From: Deinococcus multiflagellatus
GTDB lineage: Bacteria > Deinococcota > Deinococci > Deinococcales > Deinococcaceae
Length of the DNA stretch: 64,000 nucleotides
Direction of reading: 5' to 3'
Assembly: GCF_020166415.1 (NCBI RefSeq)
Contig: NZ_JAIQXV010000013.1
Span: forward strand, 1 to 64,000
Shown: positions 7,627-16,025 of the stretch, one piece after another
Layout: the number at the start of each line of letters is the position of its first letter
Position numbering within the stretch: the stretch's first letter is position 1
Position numbers and translations under genes: made by a program
Notes under the pieces: generated by a model
What the model saw: the letters and a program-made list of their open reading frames with translations, nothing else
Databases searched by the model: none
Told to the model about the DNA's origin: nothing

Positions 7627-9132
7627 CTACAGGCGGCCGGTGTCCTCGGTCAGCTGCCGCAGGGCCACGGCCAGGTCCGCGCGCAGGGCTTCGGGGCGGT
7701 AGCGCCAGGTCCAGTTGTGGTCGCCGGTGGTGCCGGGGAGGTTCATACGGGCCTCGGTGCCCAGGTTAAAGATGTCCTGCAGGGGCACCACGGCCAGCTT
7801 GGCGCGGCTTTCAAAGGCCATGCGCGTCAGCAGGGCGGCGAACGTCTCCTCGCTGGGGTCGCTGCTGGTGTACACGCGGAAGTTGTGGCGCTCCAGTTCA
7901 TCGGCCGCGCGCCACCAGCCGCGCGTGGTGTCGTTGTCGTGGGTGCCGGTGTAGACGACCTGATTCTCGCGCAGGTTGTGCGGCAGGAAGTCGTTCACGC
8001 TGAAATCGCCGCCGCCAAAGGCAAACTGCAGCACCGCCATGCCAGGAAACTGAAAATCGTCGCGCAGCTTTTCCACGTCGGGCGTCACCACACCCAGGTC
8101 CTCGGCAATGATAGGCAGTTCGCCCAGCGCACCCAGCACCGCCTCGAACATGGCGTGGCCGGGCGCGGGGACCCAGCGGCCATGAATGGCGGTCTCGGCC
8201 GGGAAGGGAATTTCCCAGTACGCCGCAAAACCCCGGAAGTGGTCAATACGGATCACGTCGTACAGCTTCAGGCTGCCCTGAAAGCGCTTGATCCACCACT
8301 GAAAGCCGTCGGCCTGCATGGCGTCCCAGCGGTAGAGGGGGTTGCCCCACAGCTGCCCGGTTTCACTGAAATAGTCCGGCGGCACGCCCGCCACCACCGT
8401 GGGCTGGCCCTGATCGTCGAAATAGAACTGATCGCGCCCGGCCCAGGCGTCACTGGAGTCCATCGCCACAAAAATCGGAATGTCCCCGATCACCTGAATG
8501 CCCTTCTCGGCGGCGTAGCGGCGCAGCACCGTCCACTGGCGGAAGAACAGGAACTGAATAAACTTCACCCGCTCGGTCACGTGCACCAGCCGCTCGCGGG
8601 CCTGGGCCAGCACCTGGGGGTCGCGGTCGCGGGCGCCCGCCTCCCAGGCATTCCACGGCAGGCCGCCGTGGGCTTCTTTCAGCGCCATGAACAGGGCGTA
8701 GTCATCCAGCCACTCGGCTTCGGCCGCCTTGAACGCCTCGAAATCCGGGGTCAGGTGAGGGCCGCCCCCCGAGGCGTACCGGGCGTGCGCCCGCTCCAGC
8801 ATCTGGTTGCGCCACACGTACTGCAAGCCGAAATCCACCTTGTCGGCCGAAAATTCGGGCACGTCGGCAAAGTCGCGCTCGTCCAGCAGGCCGTGTTCAC
8901 GCAGCGCCATCAGGTCAATCAGGTAGGGGTTGCCCGCAAAGGCCGAAAACGCCTGATAGGGACTGTCGCCGTAGCCGGTGGGCCCCAGGGGCATCACCTG
9001 CCAGTAGCGTTGGCCCGCACGGGCCAGCCAGTCGATAAAGGTGCGCGCAGACTGGCCCAGTTCGCCGATGCCGTAGGGCCCGGGGAGGCTGGTGGGGTGC
9101 AGCAGAATGCCGCTGGAACGTGTAATGGTCAT
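7627..9132 (-). CDS. malQ: 4-alpha-glucanotransferase (amylomaltase)
   Basis: 501 residues, the usual length of Thermus/Deinococcus-type GH77 amylomaltase. Start ITRSSGILLHPTSLPGPYGIGELG is characteristic; catalytic regions visible are VIRIDHFRGF (nucleophile Asp), ELPIIAEDLGVVTP (acid/base Glu) and YTGTHDNDTTRGWW (transition-state Asp). It moves glucan segments between maltodextrins in the cytoplasm. Unlike many neighbours it has a leader: GGAGG lies 7 bases before the ATG, and TACTAT at 9211-9206 (minus) could be the -10. The 295 bases between it and the amidase gene hold no gene that I can recognise. Confidence 0.97.
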   Translation of the reverse strand: MTITRSSGILLHPTSLPGPYGIGELGQSARTFIDWLARAGQRYWQVMPLGPTGYGDSPYQAFSAFAGNPYLIDLMALREHGLLDERDFADVPEFSADKVDFGLQYVWRNQMLERAHARYASGGGPHLTPDFEAFKAAEAEWLDDYALFMALKEAHGGLPWNAWEAGARDRDPQVLAQARERLVHVTERVKFIQFLFFRQWTVLRRYAAEKGIQVIGDIPIFVAMDSSDAWAGRDQFYFDDQGQPTVVAGVPPDYFSETGQLWGNPLYRWDAMQADGFQWWIKRFQGSLKLYDVIRIDHFRGFAAYWEIPFPAETAIHGRWVPAPGHAMFEAVLGALGELPIIAEDLGVVTPDVEKLRDDFQFPGMAVLQFAFGGGDFSVNDFLPHNLRENQVVYTGTHDNDTTRGWWRAADELERHNFRVYTSSDPSEETFAALLTRMAFESRAKLAVVPLQDIFNLGTEARMNLPGTTGDHNWTWRYRPEALRADLAVALRQLTEDTGRL

Positions 9133-9427
9133 GAGTGAACCTCCGAACAGACAAAAACGGGCCGCGTCACTTCACCAGACATGGAAGTGATTCCAGAACA
9201 TGAGGATAGTACAGTGCCGCTCCCGGCTGGGATTCAACCCGGGCTGAGCAGGCGCTGAAGGCGTGCCCACTGACCGTGCGCAGGAGCGGTGGGCCGGCCC
9301 ACCAAGGGGTCCTGTGCCCAGGGATTCAGGACGCCTCCCGTTGCGCTGGGTGGGGTCCTCTTCGCCACTGTCCCGGGGGTTCCTTCTCTGCGGCGCCCAC
9401 CACGCGGCCACGCCTGACCCGTCCCCC

Positions 9428-10555
9428 TTACTTGGTGTTCAGGAAATCCAGAATGGCGCGGGCCAGGGCCTGGGCCACGCGTTCGCGGTAGGCGGCCTGG
9501 GCCAGCAGGGGGCCTTCCACCGGACTGCTGCCAAAGCCCACTTCGACCAGAATGGCAGGCGTGGTGGGGTTACGGATCACATAAAAGGCGTCGGTGCGCA
9601 CGCCCCGGTTGACCGCGCCCGTGGCGGCGATCAGCTGACCCTGCACCTTGCTGGCCAGCTGACGGCTGAACGCCACCTTGGCCTGGGCCAGAAGGTCACC
9701 CAGCAGGTTCTGCGCGAGACTGGCGGCGGCGCGGGTCAGTTCTTCCCCCACGCTGCCGCCACCGTTTTCCTGCACCGCAAGGCTGCGCGTGCTGCCCGCC
9801 AGCGGCTGCCCGAAATAATAGGTCTCGATGCCCTGGGCACTGGGCCCGGCTGAGTTCACGTGAATGCTGACAAAGGCGCTCACCTGCCCGGTGTTCGCCA
9901 GCCGCGAGCGGGCCTCCAGGTCGGCGCGCTTGTTGGCACTCAGGTGCTGGTCGGCGGTGCGGGTCATCACCACGTCCACGCCGTGCTGCACCAGCACCGC
10001 GCGGGTGCGCAGGGCAATGTCCAGGGTCACGTCCTCTTCGCGCACCCAGCGGCTGACGGCGCCGCTGTCCACGCCGCCGTGCCCGGCGTCCAGCACCACA
10101 CGGGGGCGGATGGCAGGGCTCGCGGTGCTGACCGGGCGGGCCACTGCCGCTGGCGGGGGGGTGGGCGTGGCTGGCATGCGGCTGGCGGCCACACTGGTAG
10201 GTACGTCAATGACCAGCCGCGCCGTCTGCCCGGCCGCGGGGGGCAACACGCTGACCTTGGCCTGCGCGTGGCCCCTGGCCAGGGTCACGCTGACGGTGCC
10301 GCCGGCCACCGCGTAGGCGGTCACGCCCGGGGCATTCAGGGGGCCCTGCTCGGTTTTCAGGGGCACATCGAGCTTTACGGTGACGCTCTGGCCCGCCACC
10401 TTGACTTGACTGGCGGCCACGCGCGGCAGGTCAAACACCAGACGGGTGTAGCCGTCGTGCTGGCCCACGCGGGGGGCAGCCAGGGCCGTGGACAGAACAG
10501 ACAGCAGCGCCAGGGCGGCGCCACGCAGCGGAACAGAGACAGCGGCGGGCTTCAC
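9428..10555 (-). CDS. N-acetylmuramoyl-L-alanine amidase (AmiC-like, Amidase_3) with AMIN-like domain
   Basis: 375 residues from a GTG at 10555; TAAGCT 7 bases upstream supports a leaderless start, and the signal peptide begins directly (KPAAVSVPLRGAALALLSVLSTALA). Residues about 28-125 form an AMIN-type beta domain (GYTRLVFDLP, VTVKLDVPL). After a Pro-rich linker comes the zinc amidase: VVLDAGHGGVDSGAV (zinc His, and Glu later), EEDVTLDIALRTRAVL, DVVMTRTADQHLS, AFVSIHVNSAGP (His) and PAILVEVGFGSSPVE (catalytic Glu). It cleaves the peptide stem from the glycan in the periplasm during daughter-cell separation or wall turnover. Confidence 0.94.
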   Translation of the reverse strand: MKPAAVSVPLRGAALALLSVLSTALAAPRVGQHDGYTRLVFDLPRVAASQVKVAGQSVTVKLDVPLKTEQGPLNAPGVTAYAVAGGTVSVTLARGHAQAKVSVLPPAAGQTARLVIDVPTSVAASRMPATPTPPPAAVARPVSTASPAIRPRVVLDAGHGGVDSGAVSRWVREEDVTLDIALRTRAVLVQHGVDVVMTRTADQHLSANKRADLEARSRLANTGQVSAFVSIHVNSAGPSAQGIETYYFGQPLAGSTRSLAVQENGGGSVGEELTRAAASLAQNLLGDLLAQAKVAFSRQLASKVQGQLIAATGAVNRGVRTDAFYVIRNPTTPAILVEVGFGSSPVEGPLLAQAAYRERVAQALARAILDFLNTK

Positions 10556-10666
10556 TGCGCCGAGCTTAGCGCCCCGGGCCCTGCGAGCGGATGACAGACC
10601 ATGAGCTGAAGCCCAGCTGACGCGTTCCCTCACGCCCCACGGAGCGGCGCCGCGTAGGGTAACGGG

Positions 10667-11296
10667 ATGCCCCGAGTTCTTTCCCTGATGCTGCTGGGCC
10701 TGCTAAGCGTAGGCGCCCAGGCCCTGACCTTTGGCGGCTTAAACGTCACCCCGCGCGGCGAGCAGCGCCTGAACCTGGAGACGGGCGCCACCGAACTGCC
10801 CCAGGGCGGCACCGCCACTGATGCCCGCAGCGGGCTGAAGCTCAGTGCCCAGCGCCTGACCCTGCTGCCCGGGCAGACCCTCAAAGCCCAGGGCGCTGCC
10901 GTAACCACCAAGCAGGGCGGCACCCTGAGCGCCCCGCAGCTGACCTACGACCTGAAGGCCGGCACGGTTACGGCCTCGGGCGGCGTGACCTACAGCGACG
11001 CGCGCCTGCAGGGCCTGAGCGCCCCCACGCTGACCGTGTACCTGAACACGGGTTTCGTGGTGGCCTCGGGCGGGGTGAAGGCCAAGACCCCGGCGCTGTC
11101 GGGCGCGGCCCTGATCTTCGACCCCGCCACGGTGCAGGCGGTGCTGACGGGGCCCTATCAGGTGAGCCAGGGCACCCTCAAGGTGCAGGCTTCAACTGGC
11201 CACCTGCTGATGGTCTTTGGCGGCAACCGGGTGGTGCGCGTCACCCAGACCCCCGACGCCGAGACCCTGGCGCGCTTTGGCCCGTATCTGAAGTAA
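10667..11296 (+). CDS. Secreted LptA/OstA-like protein
   Basis: 209 residues. Signal peptide (RVLSLMLLGLLSVGAQA) then repeated beta-strand segments: LSAQRLTLLPGQTLKAQGAAVTT, LSAPQLTYDLKAGTVTASGGVTYSD, LSAPTLTVYLNTGFVVASGGV, LSGAALIFDPATVQAVLTG. The spacing of A-x-x-L-x-Y/F-D-x-x-x-x-x-x-x-A matches the OstA/LptA beta-jellyroll, which carries LPS in proteobacteria. Deinococcus lacks classical LPS, so here it may ferry other envelope lipids (inference). Leaderless ATG: TAGGGT, 6 bases, ATG. It is divergent from the amidase gene with about 110 bases between. Confidence 0.8.
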   Translation: MPRVLSLMLLGLLSVGAQALTFGGLNVTPRGEQRLNLETGATELPQGGTATDARSGLKLSAQRLTLLPGQTLKAQGAAVTTKQGGTLSAPQLTYDLKAGTVTASGGVTYSDARLQGLSAPTLTVYLNTGFVVASGGVKAKTPALSGAALIFDPATVQAVLTGPYQVSQGTLKVQASTGHLLMVFGGNRVVRVTQTPDAETLARFGPYLK

Positions 11297-11437
11297 AGGG
11301 GGCGCGGGGTGAGCCCACGCCGCCTTATACGCCTGCCGGATCATCCGTGACCGCCCCTCCCGACGGGTTCACCTGTGAGGGAAGAACAGATGAACCGGAA
11401 TCGTCATCAGACGGGCTTAGAGCGGTTGACCAAAGCA

Positions 11438-11619
11438 CCCCCTCACCCCTCGCTGCGGCGCCGCTCTTCGAGTCCCACGCGGGCAGAGGGTCGAGACCCA
11501 ACATCCTCTTGATGTCAGCGGCTCTCAAATGACTGGCTTCTCGCCTGATCCCTTGCTGTGTTCCCCTCTCCCCTGGTGGGAGAGGGAGGGAGGAGCGCAG
11601 CGACGGAAGGGTGAGGGGG
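11438..11619. repeat. Long-range inverted blocks in the convergent gap 11297-11732
   Basis: CCCCCTCACCC (11438-11448) plus CGCTGCG (11451-11457) are matched in reverse complement by CGCAGCG (11596-11602) and GGGTGAGGGGG (11609-11619). Nested inside is a perfect hairpin CCCTCTCCC / GGGAGAGGG (11564-11572, 11578-11586, loop 5). The 436-base gap holds no gene that I can support; it appears to be a structured junction between the LptA-like gene and the MFS gene. Confidence 0.7.
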
Positions 11620-11669
11620 CCGCCGGGTGGCCCCAACGGGTCTGGAACCCCTTGAGTTCTGTATCACAG

Positions 11670-11703
11670 CCCAGGGCCCCTCCGGTCAAGGAAGGGCCCT
11701 GGG
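11670..11703 (-). terminator. Hairpin downstream of the MFS gene
   Basis: CCCAGGGCCC (11670-11679) and GGGCCCTGGG (11694-11703) form a perfect 10-bp stem with a 14-base loop, 30 bases after the MFS stop. No T-run follows on either strand, so it may be a T-less terminator or an mRNA end stabiliser. Confidence 0.6.
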
Positions 11704-11732
11704 CGCAACTGTTCGCTGCCGTGAAGCGTGCT

Positions 11733-13847
11733 TTAGATCTCCACGTGGGCAGGGGCGGCTTTTTCACCCTTCTCGCGGCGGGGAATCTGAAGGTTGGGCA
11801 TCATCAGCGTGGCCAGGAAGGCCAGCAGGGCCACCAGAATGGAGTAGCGGTAGATGCTGGAGATGGTGTCGGCAAAGGCCACCTTGGCGGCGCGCGCACT
11901 GGCCAGCGAGATCTTCTCGCCGTCGTTCACGCCGTTCAGCGCCGCCGTGAGGGCCTGCTGCGTGGCCTGCTGGGCCGCCGCCGCTTCACCCTGGGCCAGC
12001 CCCTGGCGAATGCCGGCCAGAATCTGCTCGCGGGCCTGGGGCGCGGCCAGTGCCTGGGCGGGGATGGTGCTCAGGCGCGCGCGCAGTTCCTGGGGCAGCT
12101 GGGGATTGGCGGCCACGGCCTGCAGCTGCTTGGGATCACCGCTGTTCACGGCCTGCTCGATGGCGGCCTGCGTCTGGGCAAAGCCGGCCTTCACCTGGGC
12201 GGGCACGCCGCCTTCGGGAATCGAGGTAAAGCGGGTGCGGGCTTCGGCGGGCAGGCTGGCAATGAACTTGTCGGTCTTCAGTGCCTGCAGGGCGGCGGGG
12301 TCGCCACTTTCGATGGCCTTGGTGACGTTCTGGCGCAGCGTCGCGAAGCGGGCCCCAATCTGCTCGGGGGTCTCGGGGGTGGCGTTACGGTCGCCCCCGT
12401 TCTTGTTGCCCCCGGCCTTGATGCTGTCCCCAATTTCCTGAAGACGGGTCGCCACCGTGCCCTGGTTGGCGGCGGCCTGCGCGGCAAACTGGGTGGCGAG
12501 GTTGCTGCTGACCCCGGCGGTCAGCACGGCGCCGAAAATGGCGGTGCCAATCGTGCTGCCCATCTGCTGGAAAAACTGCCCGGCGCTGGTGGCCACGCCG
12601 ATTTCCCAGGGCTTGACCGCCAGTTGCAGGGCGGTGGTGTACAGCGGCAGGGCGGGCCCCAGGCCCAGGCCCAGCAGCACCATGCGAATGACCACGCTGC
12701 CATAGCTGGAATCGGCATTCAGGGTGGACAGGGCAAAAAAGCCCAGGGCAGCGGTGATCAGGCCGATCAGCATCAGGGGCTTGTAGCGGCCCATACGGCT
12801 GGCAATCTGCCCGGAGCCGACGGCCCCGATGATCAGGCCCACGGTCAGCGGAATGGTGGCGGTCCCGGCCTTGGTGGCCGACACCCCCTGCACCTGCACC
12901 AGATACAGGCTGAGGAACAGAATGGCGCCCAGGAACCCGGCCCCGATCATGAAGCGGGCAATGGCCCCCCAGGCAAACGTGGGGTTCTTGAACAGGGTCA
13001 GCGGCAGAATGGGGCTTTCGTGGCGGCTTTCGGCCACCAGAAAGGCGATCAGGGCGGCGGCGCTCAGGCCGAACAGGCCCAGGATGGTGGGGCTGGTCCA
13101 GGCGTAGTTGCCGTCCGCGCCCCAGGTGAGGGCCAGCAGCATCGGCACGGCAAACACCAGAATCAGGAAAGCACCCAGCCAGTCCACGCGCGCTTTCAGG
13201 CCGCTGGCCAGCCGGGGCATCTTGCTGGCAATAAAGGCCAGCGCCAGCAGCCCGATAGGCAGGTTCACGTAAAACACCCAGCGCCACGACACATGGTCAG
13301 TCAGGAAGCCGCCCAGCAGCGGCCCAATCACGCTGCTTAGGCCGAACACGGCGCCGAACAGCCCCTGGTAGCGTGGGCGGTCCACGGGCTCAAAGAGGTC
13401 GGCGATGATGGCAAAGGCCACCGAGCCCAGCGCGGCGGCGCCCACGCCCTGCAGGCCACGGAACACCACCAGCTGCATCATGCCGCCGCCGAACAGGTTG
13501 CCCAGAAAGGGCTCGCCGGCCAGCCCGCACAGCGCCGAGCCCAGCAGGAAAATCACGATCCCGATCATCAGGATCGGTTTGCGGCCGTACAGGTCCGAGA
13601 GTTTGCCGTAAATGGGCACCAGCGCGGTGTTGGTGAGCAGGTAGGCGGTGGTGACCCAGGAGTACAGCGACAGGCCGTTGAGTTCCTGGGTGATGCGGGG
13701 CATGGCGGTGGACACGATGGTCTGGTCCAGCCCGCTGAGAAACAGGCCCAGCAGCACGCCAAAGAGAATCAGGCGCTTGGTGGGCAGATCGAGCGTCTTG
13801 GCGTAATCAATGCGCCCGGCGGGCTCGGCAGTGGAAGGGGTGGTCAT
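11733..13847 (-). CDS. MFS transporter, DHA2/EmrB-QacA type, with large repeat-containing insertion before the last helix
   Basis: 704 residues, about 200 longer than usual for 14-helix DHA2 exporters. The N-terminal helices carry the expected motifs: FLSGLDQTIVSTAMPRI (motif D1), PIYGKLSDLYGRKP (motif A) and GLFGAVFGLSSVIGPLLGGFLTD (motif C). The extra segment, residues about 475-665 between helices 13 and 14, is hydrophilic and helical and includes two related repeats of about 35 residues (ESGDPAALQALK...LPAEARTRFTSIP and NSGDPKQLQAVA...LPQELRARLSTIP). Topology would place it outside the cytoplasm. It is coupled to the MarR gene by ATGA, so it is probably a substrate-induced drug or solvent exporter. 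Confidence 0.93.
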   Translation of the reverse strand: MTTPSTAEPAGRIDYAKTLDLPTKRLILFGVLLGLFLSGLDQTIVSTAMPRITQELNGLSLYSWVTTAYLLTNTALVPIYGKLSDLYGRKPILMIGIVIFLLGSALCGLAGEPFLGNLFGGGMMQLVVFRGLQGVGAAALGSVAFAIIADLFEPVDRPRYQGLFGAVFGLSSVIGPLLGGFLTDHVSWRWVFYVNLPIGLLALAFIASKMPRLASGLKARVDWLGAFLILVFAVPMLLALTWGADGNYAWTSPTILGLFGLSAAALIAFLVAESRHESPILPLTLFKNPTFAWGAIARFMIGAGFLGAILFLSLYLVQVQGVSATKAGTATIPLTVGLIIGAVGSGQIASRMGRYKPLMLIGLITAALGFFALSTLNADSSYGSVVIRMVLLGLGLGPALPLYTTALQLAVKPWEIGVATSAGQFFQQMGSTIGTAIFGAVLTAGVSSNLATQFAAQAAANQGTVATRLQEIGDSIKAGGNKNGGDRNATPETPEQIGARFATLRQNVTKAIESGDPAALQALKTDKFIASLPAEARTRFTSIPEGGVPAQVKAGFAQTQAAIEQAVNSGDPKQLQAVAANPQLPQELRARLSTIPAQALAAPQAREQILAGIRQGLAQGEAAAAQQATQQALTAALNGVNDGEKISLASARAAKVAFADTISSIYRYSILVALLAFLATLMMPNLQIPRREKGEKAAPAHVEI

Positions 13848-14359
13848 GGATGCTCCTGACAGGGGGGCGAAAGCGGTTCAAGTTCGTCCAGCAGGCTTTG
13901 CAGGTGGCGCTCGGCTGCCGTGATGGTGTCCAGGTTCAGCCCGGTGAAGGTCGTGACATAGGCGCGCACAAATTCAGCGTCCATGCGCCCCACCACGCTG
14001 CGCCCGGCGTCGGTCAGGTCCACCAGTTTCTCGCGGCGGTTGTCCGGGTTTTCCTGGCGGGCGGCCAGCCCCCGTTTCACCAGCCGCTCCACAAGGTGGC
14101 TGGCGGCGGGCAGGCTCAGGCGGGTGCGCTCGCTCAGCTGGGTCACGCTTAGGGGTGCGTGGGCGCGCAGCTGGTGCAGCGCCGTTACCTGCGAAAAGCT
14201 GAGGTCGTGGCCCTGCAGCTCGTCTTGCATGCCGCGCATCACCCGGCTGCTGATCAGGCGGTGCAGGCGTTTCATGGTGTGGCCCAGGCGCTGGGCGGCC
14301 TCCACATGCTCGGGAGTGGGCGGCGGTCGGTCGGGGGGTGACAGCTCAGGAGGAGTCAT
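13844..14359 (-). CDS. MarR family transcriptional regulator
   Basis: 171 residues. Winged-helix region: DLSFSQVTALHQLRAHAPLSVTQLSERTRLSLPAASHLVERLVKRGLAARQENPDNRREKLVDLTDAG, with the wing motif NPDNRREKLVDLT typical of MarR. A Pro-rich N-terminal tail precedes it. First gene of a MarR-MFS operon, so probably a ligand-relieved autorepressor of the exporter. It has no TANNNT within 10 bases of the ATG, so its mRNA probably has a leader; a TATGAG at about 14384 is a possible -10. A short perfect palindrome lies at 14395-14405. Confidence 0.92.
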   Translation of the reverse strand: MTPPELSPPDRPPPTPEHVEAAQRLGHTMKRLHRLISSRVMRGMQDELQGHDLSFSQVTALHQLRAHAPLSVTQLSERTRLSLPAASHLVERLVKRGLAARQENPDNRREKLVDLTDAGRSVVGRMDAEFVRAYVTTFTGLNLDTITAAERHLQSLLDELEPLSPPCQEHP

Positions 14360-14394
14360 ACTTCCAAGTTTGCAACAATCTCATAGGCTGCACA

Positions 14395-14405
14395 ATATGA
14401 CATAT
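14395..14405. promoter_or_regulatory. Candidate MarR operator
   Basis: ATATGACATAT is a perfect 5+1+5 palindrome in an unusually AT-rich patch between marR (minus) and a small ORF (plus). Its second base pair run includes the ATG of the small ORF, so binding could block both directions. The operator role is inferred from position alone. Confidence 0.4.
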
Positions 14406-14537
14406 CAGACTTTTCCAACCATAGATCAATTGGCTGAGCAGTGGGCCTGTGGAGGCCATCGGAATGGGCAGCTTGGTTTCGATTGCAAGCCTAATGCCAC
14501 GCTCCGGGTGATGGAGGCTTGGGCAGAGGAGGCTTGA
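14397..14537 (+). CDS. Possible 46-residue protein divergent from marR
   Basis: ATG at 14397 is preceded by TAGGCT (14384-14389) and a 7-base gap, the same leaderless layout as at confirmed genes in this window. The product starts MTYQTFPTIDQLAEQW and ends EAWAEEA; it is acidic with two Cys (WACGG, FDCKP) and no signal peptide. Base composition is lower in GC than the surroundings. It may be a real small gene under MarR control, or the leftover start of a decayed gene. No family recognised. Confidence 0.45.
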   Translation: MTYQTFPTIDQLAEQWACGGHRNGQLGFDCKPNATLRVMEAWAEEA

Positions 14538-14698
14538 GGGCCGCCGCCGCAGACATCGCCCCTGCCCGGCTCGACCTTCTGGCGCTGTCCCAATCGCGGC
14601 AGGCAAGGGGCGTGTAGGGCCAGACGACGGTTCTTCTCCCTGATGAGCCTTGTGAAGCCGGGAAGCGGCCAAACATCGGCCCTGGGACACACAACCAA

Positions 14699-14727
14699 GG
14701 GCGCCGGTCAGCCTTCAACCGGCGCCC
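14699..14727. terminator. Bidirectional hairpin
   Basis: GGGCGCCGGT (14699-14708) pairs perfectly with ACCGGCGCCC (14718-14727), loop 9 bases, 22 bases beyond the aminotransferase stop. On minus it is followed by TTGGTTGTG, on plus by CTCATTCCTTT. The bases from 14538 to 14698 show nothing else recognisable. Confidence 0.7.
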
Positions 14728-14748
14728 CTCATTCCTTTAAGCCTGGGC

Positions 14749-15912
14749 TCAGCGCAGGGCGTTCCAGGCGGCCTGCACTGCTGCGCCCCGTTCAAACTTC
14801 ACGCCCAGGGCGGCAAAGCAGTCTTCCAGAATGCCGGCAATCCCCAGGGCGTCGTAGCGGTCGGCGTAGCCCATGGTGCTGATGCGGAACACGGTGTCCT
14901 CGTGGGGGGCCTGCCCCGGCAGGGCGCGCTGGCCCATTGCGGCCAGCCCAGCGGCCACCTGCCGCCCGGTCAGGCCCTGGGGCGGAGTCAGCACCGCCAC
15001 CGCCGGGCTGGTGCGCGCGGCCCAGGCGGGGGCCCCCAGGGCGGTGCCGGCGGCGATCAGGGCGTCGGTCTTGCGGCGCTGCTCGGCCCACAGCTCTTCC
15101 AGGGGCACGGCCAGCAGGCGGTCCAGGGCAGTGCTCAGCGCGTAGATCAGGTTAATGGCCGGGGTCTGGGGCGTGTTGCCAGCCTTTTGCCCGGCCAGTT
15201 CGCGGGTCAGGTCCAGGTAAAAGCCGCGCTCGGGGTTCTGAATCAGGCGGGCCTGCACCTCTGGGCTGAACAGCACGAAACCCAGCCCCGGCGGGGTGGC
15301 GGTGCCCTTCTGGCTGCCCGAGACGATCACGTCCACGCCCCACTCGGCCGGGCGCAGTTCGGCCACCCCGTACGAGGTAATGCTGTCGGCAATGATGATC
15401 AGGTCCGGGTTGTCAGCGCGGGCGGCGCGGGCAATGGCTTCGAGATCGTGCAGGGCGCCGGTGCTGGTTTCGCTGTGGGTGATCAGCAGGGTGTGGGCGT
15501 CCCGGGCCGCGCCCGCGACCTCCTGGGGGTCCAGCAGCTCGCCCCAGGGGCGGGCCACCAGTTCGGTGCGGTAGCCCAGTCGCCCGGCCATCTCGCCCCA
15601 GCGCTCGCTGAATTTGCCGGCCTGGGCATTGACCACCTTCGCGCCCACGGGCGTGGTGCTCACCAGCGCCCCCTCAAAAGCCCCGGTGCCGCTGCTGGTG
15701 GTGATCACCGCGTCGTACGGAGCCCCCAGCAGGCGCGAAAGCTTGGCGCGCGCTTCCATCAGCTTGTCAATGCCGGCCTGGGCGCGGTGGTGCATCTGGG
15801 GCTGGGCCAGTTGCGCCAGCACGTCGGGCGCCACCTCTACTGGGCCCGGGGCGATCAGGCGCTCGCGGTTGAGGGGCGCAAAGGGAAAAGCCGGGGAAGC
15901 GCTAGGGGTCAC
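14749..15912 (-). CDS. Class V aminotransferase (alanine-glyoxylate / serine-pyruvate type)
   Basis: 387 residues. Diagnostic features: [10 protein letters not shown] with the substrate-loop region MHHRAQAG, the phosphate-binding [26 protein letters not shown] (PLP-ring Asp) and [16 protein letters not shown] with PLP lysine K202. The C-terminal [21 protein letters not shown] matches the AGXT family. Members use alanine or serine with glyoxylate or pyruvate; archaeal-type relatives also serve in serine biosynthesis, so a link to the serA gene at 21610 is possible. GTG start at 15912 follows TACTCT by 6 bases (leaderless). Confidence 0.93.
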   Translation of the reverse strand: MTPSASPAFPFAPLNRERLIAPGPVEVAPDVLAQLAQPQMHHRAQAGIDKLMEARAKLSRLLGAPYDAVITTSSGTGAFEGALVSTTPVGAKVVNAQAGKFSERWGEMAGRLGYRTELVARPWGELLDPQEVAGAARDAHTLLITHSETSTGALHDLEAIARAARADNPDLIIIADSITSYGVAELRPAEWGVDVIVSGSQKGTATPPGLGFVLFSPEVQARLIQNPERGFYLDLTRELAGQKAGNTPQTPAINLIYALSTALDRLLAVPLEELWAEQRRKTDALIAAGTALGAPAWAARTSPAVAVLTPPQGLTGRQVAAGLAAMGQRALPGQAPHEDTVFRISTMGYADRYDALGIAGILEDCFAALGVKFERGAAVQAAWNALR

Positions 15913-15990
15913 GGGTCCAGAGTAGTGGGGCGCCTCCAGTCGGCTTCACCGCCGTCTGCACGAGCCGGCCTATGACGGGTTTTTAACAAC

Positions 15991-16025
15991 TTCCACAAAT
16001 GACTGAAAAGTCTTACAGTGTTGGT
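15991..16025 (+). promoter_or_regulatory. Promoter of the regulator-ABC operon with palindrome in the spacer
   Basis: TTCCAC (15991-15996) and TACAGT (16014-16019) are separated by exactly 17 bases, and the ATG is 6 bases after the -10. The spacer contains GACTGAAAAGTC (16001-16012), a 4+4+4 palindrome placed where a repressor would block RNA polymerase; the first gene of the operon encodes such a candidate. Confidence 0.55.

Noticed and set aside
6923..7627. Cobalamin riboswitch before the adenosyltransferase
   Set aside because: The gene has a leaderless start with the -10 6 bases from the ATG, so no leader RNA can carry a riboswitch.
9172..9411. Possible tRNA or small gene between malQ and the amidase gene
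   Set aside because: A 5-bp stem with a 7-base loop and a CCGCTCC/GGAGCGG pair hinted at a tRNA, but U33 and a T-arm are missing on both strands.
14360..14420. Radiation/desiccation response motif (DdrO operator)
   Set aside because: The AT-rich palindrome here does not fit the 17-bp RDRM pattern, and I saw no other match in promoter regions of the window, including recF.
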